A stretch of DNA of 64,000 bases from NCBI RefSeq assembly GCF_949628265.1, contig NC_088788.1:29436335-29500334 (forward strand). The letters are read 5' to 3'. Positions within the stretch are counted from its first letter, which is position 1, and each line of letters begins with the position of its first letter. The notes beneath the pieces were generated by a model, which worked only from the letters and a program-made list of their open reading frames with translations, had not been told where the DNA came from and made no database searches. The DNA comes from Cloeon dipterum. Lineage: Eukaryota > Arthropoda > Insecta > Ephemeroptera > Baetidae. The position numbers were made by a program, and so were the translations under genes. Positions 25,878 through 36,865 of the stretch are shown piece after piece.

Positions 25878-27803
25878 TTAAGGACATGTTTTGACCATAC
25901 ACACAGATCCCATCAGAGCATTTTTTATCGATCTCAGGATATGAAAGTTTCCACAGTTGCAAGCTTTGCCATCGTAGTCATCAACAGTGACGAAAGGAAC
26001 ATATACTCCAGCCAAATTGTTGTCGTGTACAATCCTCACCTTAAATGTTGTGTATATTACTTGTTTATTGTCTATAAATTAAGATAAATAGTAAATTAAT
26101 GCACTTTGTTGATCGCGCAGATGGATGAATCATAAGACACCCAATCATTTTTCACAAATGCGTATGAATTCACAACGTTATTTTCATTGTGAACAACAGT
26201 CATTCCACCTTTAGCAGCCTCCTCACAAAGCTAGCAATCAACCTAAAATTAATTGTTACTGTATTGCTTGAATAGCGTAATACCGATCGAAACGTAGATA
26301 ATCGCTGATTTGTTGGCAAATTCTTCAGAGGGGTGCCAAGACGAACACGCTTGGCTTTTGGGTCGACAACAACAGGCTTGTAAAATGTCGGTATTCCAAG
26401 TAAAAGTTTATCTGGTGAAATAACACCTATATGCTTTGAGACCATTGATTCCTAAAAAATTATTTTAAAATTTATTAGTGTTATATTTGTTCAACTAAAC
26501 TGCGCGGTTGTATGGAGATGATATTGCTGTAGTCGTTGAAGTAGGACCTTCAAAGTGATAGAATGGAAGGAACCAGTGGTCAACTAAGCTGTTCAATTTT
26601 CTGAAGTCGAAGACTAAAAACAAAAATATCACATCTTTTCCCGTTTGGTGCGTATATTTGTTACACATAGAAAATGCTAAGTTAGCAGTGGAGAATCCTT
26701 GCAAAATTCTTTTCTTCGATTTCAATTTCTCAGAGAACATCCTCATTAGCTGAACATAGTTAACGCCATCATATGCAGAACTTTTCCCAAGTATGTTATC
26801 CTTGAAACAAAATATGTAAAATTTAAGCTTTGAAAGATACAAAGCCGAAGCCGCACCTCCCAAAAAACCGGGTATTGCCAATTGAGTAAGAGTCCGTCCA
26901 GGTCATATTTTTCTATCACTTGCATAACCGAGTTCACAAAAAGACTTCTGGATCCTTCCTTTGATGCGATTGCGCTAAATTTTCCTGGTGGCAACCCATC
27001 TTCATCCAAACCAACTGCTAATACTACCGGCTTGTATTTAGTTTGGAACATCTTCACCAGCGGCTGAAAATCTGATGTTTGTTTCAGGGATGGAAATAAC
27101 AAAAACAAAATATTTAAATGTTTACTCTCAAATCTTTTTTCCATGTTTTCTTGAATCTGCAGACTCAAGTCATTTCCAAGTCGAAAGAAGTGAAACAACG
27201 TGGCGTGTGTGCATAGGTCAACATTGATATCTTTGTACGTGAATTTCTCATTAAAACTGAAAATAGTTGAAGCGAACAAGTATTTTAGCAATATATAAAC
27301 CTTTTGAGATCACATATGAAAAAATTTGAAATTCTTACTCAATGCTTCGGATCCAGCAGTTTAAAGTCTTGTTTTCTGCTCCCTGACTACTGCAGTTATC
27401 TAAATAATTAGAAGTGTGCAGTATTTAAGTGTCCAGAATATAACGAACTAGCAATAAATGCAATACCATGATATTCAGGAAGAAGGTCTACCTTTGCCTC
27501 GCTTTCCTTGGTTTTTTCTCTTTCAGCATCACCAACGTATTCTTTCCCTGATGTTTTCCTCGTGAAACAATCGCTATATAGGTCCCCGTGATCACATAAA
27601 ATTTTGTCCACAAGCTTTACAAGCATGACTATCCTTTTTTTCAAGCCTGCTTTTCGCTCTCCTGCAATGCACTAGTTGTTTATAAAATAATTGCAAGGGG
27701 ATTTACTTATCTATAATTTGTGTTATACATTTTTACATGATGCGATTGCAACTAATGCAAGAAAGACCGCTGCCCACAACGAAATAGCAATTTTGAACCG
27801 CAT
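25878..27803 (-). CDS. chitinase-like protein CLP-a (GH18, catalytically dead)
   Basis: Secreted GH18-fold protein of about 457 residues. Exons (5' to 3'): 27803-27737, 27661-27467, 27399-27339, 27256-27126, 27071-26857, 26800-26665, 26613-26501, 26451-26284, 26230-26105, 26039-25878. A signal peptide (MRFKIAISLW...) is followed by a roughly 65-residue helical segment, then the GH18 barrel: an LCTH strand, an AVGLDEDG stretch, and near the C-terminus DDYDG with CNCGNFHIL. The catalytic motif DGxDxDWEYP of active chitinases reads DGLLLNWQYP at 26869-26900, so the acid/base Glu is Gln, as in insect imaginal disc growth factors. It probably binds glycans or has a signalling role and should not hydrolyse chitin. 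Oddity: the best exon 1 donor is phase 1 and joins to a TGA, whereas CLP-b and CLP-c use phase 0 there. A weaker donor after 27729 or another acceptor could rescue it, so this junction is unresolved. Confidence 0.8.
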
Positions 27804-28391
27804 AATGGAGCCTGTATGCACACTCTGTGGCCTGTGTAGTGAGTGATTCTCAATTTTACAGTTTGTTCTCTGCTGGAATTCAAACCGTGCATCCTGCCCT
27901 TCCCAGAACGTGTTTCCTGTTCGAAATATGGACCAGAATTCGGCAACTAATTAAAATCACAGAGCAAACAATGTTCTTACTGAACTGCAGGATTCGTCCG
28001 GAAACCTTAAGTTTATTTATTGTTGTTTACTCTCACATTTTGTCAAAGTTGAGAAGGATTAAAGCAAACAATACATGTGCGCCAAAATAACATCGCGGCC
28101 TAACAATACAGGACAGCAGGTGATGGGCTCAAGACCTTGAGAGGCACTGCTATCTGTTTATTTGCAGGGATTATTGGTCGATTATTAGTAGGTAATTTAC
28201 TCCTCATTAAAACATTTGTCTTTTTTAATTTCAATATATTTCAAAGAACACATTTTGCTATTTTTTACTTAAAATTTTTCTAAGAACGCTGCAACGTGTA
28301 CATGAACTTAATTAATTTAATATAACAAACGGCAACGCAAAAAAGTCTTTACAAATTTTCAACTGATTTAAATTTGGTTCAAGTTGACATT
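27804..28391. other. intergenic region between CLP-a and CLP-b
   Basis: Contains the upstream region of CLP-a (right of 27803) and the 3' flank of CLP-b. No further gene seen. No clear TATA box or polyadenylation signal could be assigned with confidence. Confidence 0.4.
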
Positions 28392-30802
28392 TTATGGCTT
28401 AGATGTTGGACAAGATGGAACAAAACAAAGGCCTTGACCTCGGACAGCTTCATTTATCGTACGCAAAATCGGGTACTTACCGCATTTGCACGACACTCCG
28501 TCAAAATCATCGTCAGGAATATGTTCGAGAAATGCCCCTCCTAGATTTAATTTTGTTACTGTAGCCATCTGAAGCAAAAATATTTTAAATTAGCATTTTC
28601 ATTATTTATAACTACATACGACTGAAATAATCGTTAAGGGTGTATTGAAATTTTATTTAAGACTTTACTGAACAATTTAAAAGAACAGCAAAACAGCATT
28701 TAACCTATTCACATGCTTGAGCCAAATAAAATGTGATTCAAAGCACGGATCATCTAATCTTAATGTTTGATTTAATGAGTCAAATATTTTCTAGACAAGC
28801 GGTTGATATAGAATATAATAATACTTTTGTTTAATTTTTATCATTTTTGAATTATTTCACACCCTATTTGAAACTTGGAACCAACACATGTTAGATTTCT
28901 ACACGATTCTTTAGTGTGTTTTCTGTTTTGCTGTGTGCCTGTGAACTATTGATTTACTAACTTTTCTCCGAACTGTAGATGTGCTCTCAAAGGAAACCCA
29001 GTCCAAACCTTGTGTCCAGTAAGTGTTAATTACGTTAGACTCGTTGTAAACTAATAATCCGGCTCCTTTGCTGATCTCAGTGCATAACTACATGACGTGT
29101 ACAATTTTAAGATCACAAACATTTATAATATTTGAAAGGACTATTAGTATAAGTGTACATTTCGAAACGTGCTTAGCGATGGATTCCCTGCCACGTCTTT
29201 CTTTATTCCGGATCCCAGTTTATTTGCTTTAGCGTTAACTAATTTTGCAGGATTGTTAAACGCTGTGACGCCCAATATCGTGTTTTCCTTTGGAATTTGC
29301 GCTAAATAGCCATTTAGACACCTCTCCTGATTTTCTATTTTTTAATACGTGGTTTTAAAAACATAATTTCAATTAATCCTTACGAAAAAATCAACAGAAG
29401 TTGCGATGGAGGCTTGTTTAGCCCAATTTCCTTCTACATTATAGCAAACAATCAACCAGTAATCGGTAAACTTATTTAAAGATGCCAAGTCGAACACTTA
29501 AATAAGAATGATTTCAGTTAGAAAAATTCAGGAAAAATAAGCATTCAATTTTCATACTGGTTTTGTACATAAAAGACTTCGTTGTGTAGACAACGAGTGA
29601 CAGTGCCTTTGGCCTCAGATTTTTGGATAAACTGTTCATTAATAATTCGAAGTTCTGTGTATCACCTTTCCTGAACTTGTAGCAATTCTCCTGTATTATT
29701 GAAAGATGGCTGAAAATATTAATAAGCTCTAACAGTTTTCTTTAACTGACGTATGGGCAAGCTGGATATCGCCACCTCGGGCTAAAGCCATCTAGTGCGA
29801 AATTGTTAACAATAGCCATTACATTTTCCACGAACTTGGAACGCAATTTTTCAGATTTTGTAAAATTTGAATATTCTTCCGGCTCTAAAGTTCCATCTGC
29901 ACCGATACTGAGCCATACTTTGATATTGCTTGATTTCAGCGTGCCAGCGATAGTTGAAAGGTCTGTTTGGATTTTTTGATCACGCTCAGCAAACGTATGA
30001 ATTAATTATTAATACTCATCGTATCTAATTTGTTTTCAGTGAATTCAACAGTTTCAGAGTTAACCTTGAAGAATCCAGAAAGCAAAACGTGTGTACATAG
30101 CTTGAAATCGAGGTTGTTTAGAGAAAACGTACTGCTCTGCCTAAAGCTATAAAATGCATAACGAGTAACATTTTTTGTTTGTCAGAAATGGTATTGTCTC
30201 GCATACTCCTCTAATCGAATGTTGCACACCACCAACTTATTGCTTTTGTCCAACGCAGGCTCAAAATCTGAACTGCATGCATCTGTTGAGATTAATTGCC
30301 CTGAAACTAATTATTAGACACGTAAAATTTAATTTAGAATTTGGTTTACCAGCTGCACTGCTTGCCACTTGATTTATTGATTTTTCGGTACTTGTTGCAA
30401 CCTGTGTTGTTTCAAAGTTGCAAATGAAGGTCTCAACCAGTTTGCCCAAGGTAGCCACACTTTTCCGTAGAGAGCTGAGCTTTGAGCTCATAGGCTCGCA
30501 AGATTCCTCAGCTTCCTTAACATTGGCTCATTTTATTAATGTTAAAATTCAAATTTTACCAGCAATGGAATTTTTAATTTAAGCCTAGGCTGGTAGCATA
30601 ATTTTTAAGGTATTAAACATAGGCAAAATTTCAGTTGTCGATTGTCTAATTAGGCACCTTTTAACGTGCATGTTTTTGAATTAATAAATATAACCAAGTT
30701 CAAATCAAGTTTTCACTGCCTCAAAGTACTAACCTTATTTGTAGACATGGCTTGAAAATAAGTAACAAGTAATATTCCAAAAATTGCGATTGGATTTTTC
30801 AT
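28392..30802 (-). CDS. chitinase-like protein CLP-b (GH18, catalytically dead)
   Basis: Ten exons: 30802-30734, 30515-30350, 30282-30207, 30146-30016, 29962-29751, 29690-29558, 29496-29384, 29326-29159, 29087-28962, 28568-28392. All have GT-AG borders and phases 0,1,2,1,0,1,0,0,0, and together give about 456 residues. A 23-codon signal-peptide exon (MKNPIAIFGILLV...) precedes a helical segment with one Cys pair (EESCEP, FICNFE). GH18 features follow: LCTHVLLSGF, KVWLSIGADG, and the C-terminal DDDFDG with CKCG and PILRTIN, the site where chitinases carry their last conserved strand. The active-site motif is rewritten to DGFSPRWRYP (29764-29793), losing all catalytic acids, so no chitinase activity is expected. 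The intron before the last exon is longer (393 nt) than the others. No lesion was found; it appears to be an intact, secreted lectin-like or signalling CLP. Confidence 0.88.
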
Positions 30803-31410
30803 TTTGCTCTTGCTGTGGAGTTTATTTTGAAATAAGCTGGATATTGTTTTGTTGTGGAGAGCAGCATCACGCAGGAAGTGATGCCTTTCCGGTAAACATC
30901 AAAATTTGAAACTTCAAGCTTGAACAGAGTCACATCGAATCCATGAAAGCAAAATTCATGGAAAATATATATTTGCTTGGCCTAGATTTTAGCAGCGGCG
31001 GTTTCGTGATTTCTTGCGAAAGAGCAGCTGCTTATCAATATTAATGTCAAAATTTGTTTAGGATTCGTCGTTGACTGAAAATCTCAATAACTTTGTCTTC
31101 TCGTATGCTGATCTTTATTTTTAGTTTCTATTTGCTCGATATAAATAAGGAAAAATATTTTTTTTTCGAAAAGATCAAATCGCAATTTTGGCTCTTTAGA
31201 AACCGTTAAATACAGGGTAGAAAATGTACAGTTTATATATCCATGTACATACATTTAGAATATAGAGTAAATTATTTATTACACACCCACAGTTTATAAT
31301 AACATTTCTATACATTTACTTCATATTTTTTAACTCTATGTTGCGTATGTGTCTTTTTAGAAACCGATATTATAAATGGAATCATCAGCAGATGTGTCGA
31401 AGTAAACGCT
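30803..31410. other. intergenic region between CLP-b and CLP-c
   Basis: About 600 bases that must include the CLP-b promoter (right of 30802) and the CLP-c 3' flank. AT-rich and without exon-like sequence. The stretch 30960-31030 is somewhat richer in GC, but I see no defined motif. Confidence 0.4.
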
Positions 31411-33290
31411 TCATGAAGTTTTTGGTTCGCCGACCGCTTTCGCAACTGGACACATCGGCACAAAGCAGCGGCCATCGCCGCGAACCTCCTCGTTGATTGT
31501 CCGCAAAATTGGAAAATTGCCGCAGCTGCACTCGTTTCCATCAAAATCGTCATCACTGATGTGCTCCACGTACACTCCCGGAAGTTTGAGTTTTATGACT
31601 AGCTCCATCTGCGTTATTGGCGATATTTAATAAATTGAATATTACTAGCATTATTTTTATGCTTTCCTTTTGGCGAATTGACATAGTGCTTTCAACTGAG
31701 ACCCAATCGGTATCGTTCGTATAGTAGACGTTCAGCTTGTCTGTTTCGTTATGAACAAGCTTTCCATTCAAGGAATTCACTGCCGTGCATACCTAAAATA
31801 TGAGTGTGTAGATCTAGAGCCAACATTCATATATATTATTCATACGCCTCTGAAAGATTTTAATTTTGAATTTCCAATCACATCTTTTCTGATCCCGCTA
31901 CCAATAGTGTTTGTCGTCACCCTTAAAAGTTTTACAGGACTGTAGCTTATTGATATTCCAATAAGTGCTGTTTCAATAGGAATGACAGGCGAATAGCGTC
32001 CAAAGCAGTCTTCCTAGGAGCTACTGATTTTTGAAAACGGTCGAGCCGTTTACAAATATCATTACGTAAAACTTTTGCCCGCTGGCGATTCCAGCCGTGG
32101 TAGACCAGTGGCCCTCACTGTTGAAACAAGCAATCAGCCAGTAATCTATAAACTTCTTCAAAGCAGCGAAATCGAACACTAAGAATAACATGAAGTTGAC
32201 ATATGTCTCCGCAGATAAATTCTGAGATACGAACTTCTATTCAGCATAAACCAGTTGGTTCCATAAGCAACTAGGGAAAGACCTTTTGGCCGAAGCATCA
32301 AAGAAAACGCCTCCATGAGACGTACATAGTTCGCAAAGTCTTGCTTGATCAGTTTCAAGCATACATTCTGCAGCACATTATTTTATGAAATGAGTCAAGA
32401 AAACTTAATGTTGGCAAGCAAACCCATGGGCAGGCGGGATATTTCCACCTGGGACTGAATCCGTCAAAACCATACGTGGAAACAATATTCATCACGTTTT
32501 GGACGAATTTAGTCCTTGATTTTTCCGTATTCGCTATTGCAGAATATTCTTCGGGTCCTAATGTTCCGTCAGCCCCGATGCTAAGCCATATTTTTAATTT
32601 TTTCCCCTTCAATTGAGTTACCATATCCGAGAGATCTTAAATTATTTAAATGACATTAAAATAGAGTGCTGAGCACACAGCCAAAAATCTCACTGTGCGT
32701 ATCAATTTTGTTTTCTGTAATTTCTGTAGTTTTTGCATCCACTTTAATATATCCAGATAAAAGGACGTGTGTACAGAGCTTTTCATTTACGCGATTAACT
32801 GTGAATTGCGCGTTTATGCTGTTTTGCGAACACAAAATTAGCTCCAACGTAAATTATTGTTCTAGACCACTCTTACTCCTCTGACCGTAATGCACATATA
32901 ATTATCCTTTTATTTTTGTCTGCAGATGAAGGTTCAAATTCTTTCTTGCATGCATCTGTTGAAAATTACAAGGATTTTTTATGTAATTAAAAATGAATAA
33001 CATACCTGCTGTGCGAACGGTTGTAGCTGGTTCTTTTTCTTCATGATCAGCAGGAGCCTCTCCATCATTTTCCAAACTACAAATGTATCTTTCTACAGCA
33101 TTTTGTAAATTGGCTACCTTTTCTCTGATTTTGTTTGCTGCTGGGGCGTCTGAAGAGCATTGCTCGCCCATTTCTTTACCCTGCATTTAAATTAAATTTT
33201 AACATTTTATTAAGATCCTGTTGTTCTTACCAGAATTTGGAAATGTGGGGAGGCTAAAATTGTCAACGAAACCATCAAAAAGCGCAACAT
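31411..33290 (-). CDS. chitinase-like protein CLP-c (GH18, catalytically dead)
   Basis: Ten exons: 33290-33231, 33180-33006, 32955-32877, 32818-32694, 32635-32424, 32367-32235, 32178-32066, 32013-31846, 31792-31646, 31608-31411. Sizes of exons 5-8 (212, 133, 113, 168) equal those of CLP-b. About 469 residues: signal peptide (MLRFLMVSLTIL), helical segment (KIREKVANLQNAVERYIC), then GH18 with CTHVLLSGY and KIWLSIGADG. The active-site motif is DGFSPRWKYP (32437-32466), so the catalytic Asp and Glu residues are gone. The C-terminal part has SDDDFDG, CSCG and FPILRTIN, then a Cys-rich tail (CFVPMCP). Oddity: the donor used by its paralogues after exon 9 reads AAAAG followed by GA, not GT. The modelled exon uses the next GT (after 31646), which adds 7 codons and leaves a 37-nt intron. 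Otherwise intact. It is closest to CLP-b, and the three genes form a head-to-tail array. Confidence 0.85.
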
Positions 33291-36200
33291 GGCTACACAT
33301 GGACGCTGGTTCGTTTGAATCTGTTCATTAATTGCACCATGAGTGCGTTGCTTGAAGAGTACAGGAAATGGTGACGACAAACCACCGGTGGAAAATTTCA
33401 AAGCGCGGGTCCTATTTAATAATATAATCTTTACTGCCATTGACTTGTCCAGTGGTGGCATCCGATTGAAGCACAATTAGGAGATGGTGAGGGTGCATGG
33501 AGTTTGAGATTTGAGGCAAGATCGTAAAGAGAAAGAACTAAAACTGATTTTAAAAAATATTTTACGAAAGTTTCTAAAACTAATAAATATATTATAAGTT
33601 AAAAAAATAAAAGATGGTGTTGAATGATGGAGAAAATTCCTTTGTTGGAGGTGGATAATTTCATTTTTTCTATTATGGTCCTTGCTATTATTCGTGGCCG
33701 AAAAACTTGCCTCGACATTTGCACTTTTCTGATGAACTTTTCTAAAAAAAAATAGGTTGTAGGAGAAATTTTATAAATTCCTGCATAAGGATATGAAAGC
33801 AGAGTCGATTGGTAGGGGTTGTGAACGCGCCATATTTGCCTCCTTAGAAAATATTTTTCAATCATTCTGTACGCAAATGTTGCGGAAGATTTTAGTATCC
33901 ATGTTTGGTGATGAGGCTTGAGTAAGCTGAAATTAAAATATTCAATATAATCTATTTAAATCCAGTGCTCCAATTGATTCTGTTAACGATCTCAATGATC
34001 TCTTTCCACAATTAATTGTTAAATTTCACTTCGTGGTCGTACAAGCAAATGTAACTTTTCCACCACCAACTAGGGAATTTTCTTAATTTGTTTTAAAATC
34101 TTTTTGTAAAAATAAAAAAAATCGTTCTTAATCGGTCTGGGCATCATTCCACAACTACCCGCGTAATTCAACATAGCTAAAACGCTTTTCAGCTTGCTTT
34201 AGCACCAACAGAATAATCATTGCTGAGTGAAAACTTCCGAATTCCTTCATACCGATCATTCTCTATTGATCTGTGAGAGACCGCATCACACGCAATCGCA
34301 ATCACAAATTAGGTTATCCGGTGTTGCGCTAAGCTGGAGCACACACGAGAGATGAAATCGTGAAGCGAGAAATATAAGCAAACACGCCGTTAGAAACCCA
34401 GCTGCCGACGAGACGACGATGAGAAGCTGCAAGTGGAGCGAGATGCATTAGTATCCATTGCCGGAGTGCTTGCCACATAACCACATTTCACCAATACAAA
34501 CAGCTTTTGATAATTAATGTTTCTGCTCGTTCAACCTTCAACCCTCTTGGCTAGTGTTTGTGTTGGGCGAGTGTATGCAACCCAGCTCAACACGTTCACT
34601 TGGTGCTCTTGCTGAGAGTGGCAAGAGGCACAGGGCAAACATCCCTGCTGACAATCGCGTGCAATTCATTATTGAGAACATCAGCTGCGGGAATGGCGGC
34701 GCCGGTTTTAGGTCATCGAGAGACGTGCGGAAAATGACGCTGCTTTTTTATGCATTGTGTGATCAAGCCGATTCCAATTAACTGAGTAAACAGCTAAAAC
34801 TATGTGGAAATGATGAGTGGCAGGCGTGCACGGATTTTAATAAAATTTTAGCCATGCAAACTTTAAATTTTACGCTGGAGCGATGGAGTGCTAAGTACAT
34901 ATAAGCTCCATCTCCATCAGTTAATTTAAACAAATATTATACTTTTACTCCCAGGATTTCAGCTTGCCCGTGCGATAAAGGATTCATAAAATAATAGGAC
35001 AAGAGATGATTAAAATGTCCAAATATCAATCATATATTTAATTTCCAATTCATAAATTTCCCTCTTTCAATAAAGTCTGCGAGTAAGCTGCAAATCTGAC
35101 CCTCTAACTGTCGTAAAGCTTTCCCCCACATCCGAATACAGCCCATAAACATCCATTTTTTGCCCGTCTCGTCGTTAGGGGTGCTACCCAAGATGGTAGT
35201 GGTGATTGGTCAACGGGCGCTCGTTTCGGAACAATCCAAATGTCAATGATCAAAATAACCGTTGTCTTTTATTGCAATTCCATAATGGTTCTTGCTCCTG
35301 AGCTGGTGCAATTTTACCTTTCACCCTATTTAGTTTGTGACTGTCAGAGTTGTAATGATCATTGCGATCACGGTTGCAGAGATTCCTGCAGAAGCACGCC
35401 CGCTCCGACTATTGCATGTCAAGGAGAAGAAAACTCTAGAGACATACTTTCAACTGAGGAATGCCAGTAGCTACATACAAAGCATGCAAACTCAAAGCCA
35501 TAAATTTAATTTGAAAAAAAAAACGCCATTGACGAGATCTTACACATCTTATCGGTAGCTCTCTGAATTGAAGCTGAAATAGAATTAGTTTTTTGAGAGG
35601 TTTGCGAGGAAAAATTATGCGGCTTCTAATTGCCGAAATATTTTAAAACGTCAAAATGAAATGCGTGCGCAATATTTCACTGCAACCAGCATTATGCCAG
35701 GCTTGACATTAATTGTGATTAAAAAATTATGGAGAAGCATTAAGCACACGGACACCGGTCATAATTTTGCAGCTTTTACGAGTGCTATTGCTGGATTTAA
35801 TCCGCACACACGCAGCCGCGGAATATAATTTCACCGAGTGGTTCTGAAATTCAAAAGCTGCGAAACACGCCATAAAAGCGGCCAAACGCAAAAACTCGCT
35901 TCGCGGTGGGTTTCGCAACAGCTCCCTCGACGCACCGAACTTTAGCATTACACCATAATACACATTGTATATATTTGGCTTGGAACGGACGAATATGTAT
36001 GTGTGTGAGTGCAAAATAGACGACGGGGCGATGAAAAGCAGGCAGGCAGCAATGAAGGAGCGGGCGAGAGGAAGGTGGTTTAGCGGAATAAATGCGAGAA
36101 GGGTGGTTTCTTTGTTTCTGTTTTCAACTACCGCTCGCTCGCTTCCCAACATTCAAAAGGACCGCAACTCGTTCTCTGCAGCAGACAAATCCGTTTATTC

Positions 36201-36664
36201 ACTCTCGCATTGCACACGAGCCTACAAAAGAGTCTCTGCCGCCTTTTCCTGGATAAATGGTTAACCTGTCTATTTATCGCTTTGTTTTGCGCCCGCTCCC
36301 ATTCCACGCCGCTCATCCCTCGGCGCTCGTTGTGTGTACACTTGTGTGTGTATACCATCTCTTTTTCCCTCCTGCACTGATAAATAATCCGCAGCCCGCT
36401 TTCTCTCTGCTCGTCGGCCGTAAATTTCAGTGTTGTGCACTGAGGAAATGTGCACGCAATCGCTTTTAGTTCGCTGAATGGATTGCCTGCAGGTATTAAG
36501 AGCTCCACATGCACGATTCCCGTTTGCTTTTTTATTTATTTTTTGCCTAGGACAATTTGCTTGTTGTCGTTGAGCTTGATACAAATACAGCAATAAAATT
36601 ATTTTAGAGATGCAAAGAGGGCAATCATTTTACTGATTTACTTAAGTATTTCGGGGATCTATTC

Positions 36665-36865
36665 CTAAAGTTAGGGATGGCCATAAGTGGTTAATATAGT
36701 GACTCGAAATGCTCAACGAGCTGGGAGGCCCACCGGCGCCGACTTGCCACTTGCTGGTTTTTGCACCTTCCCAGCGGCTTTAGGGACAAATATTTGGCGT
36801 TTTATTATAATGGCCTCTGTGCGGGGAGGCGAAAAGATGGCCACATTGGGCCCAAGCGCCTCTGT
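36665..36865 (+). repeat. dispersed repeat, copy 2
   Basis: The plus strand matches the minus strand of copy 1 along about 200 bases, including the CACCGGCGCCGAC core, TTGCTGGTTTTTGCACCTTC and the GGGAGGCGAAAAGATG block. It sits in gene-poor DNA. This copy has the longest recognisable 3' extension (GGCCACATTGGGCCCAAG). Confidence 0.65.

Noticed and set aside
32178..32235. Apparent frameshift in CLP-c between its exons 6 and 7
   Set aside because: CLP-b has a 61-nt phase-1 intron at the same place. In CLP-c, GTTCGT (after exon 6) to TTCTTAG forms a matching 56-nt phase-1 intron and restores the frame exactly.
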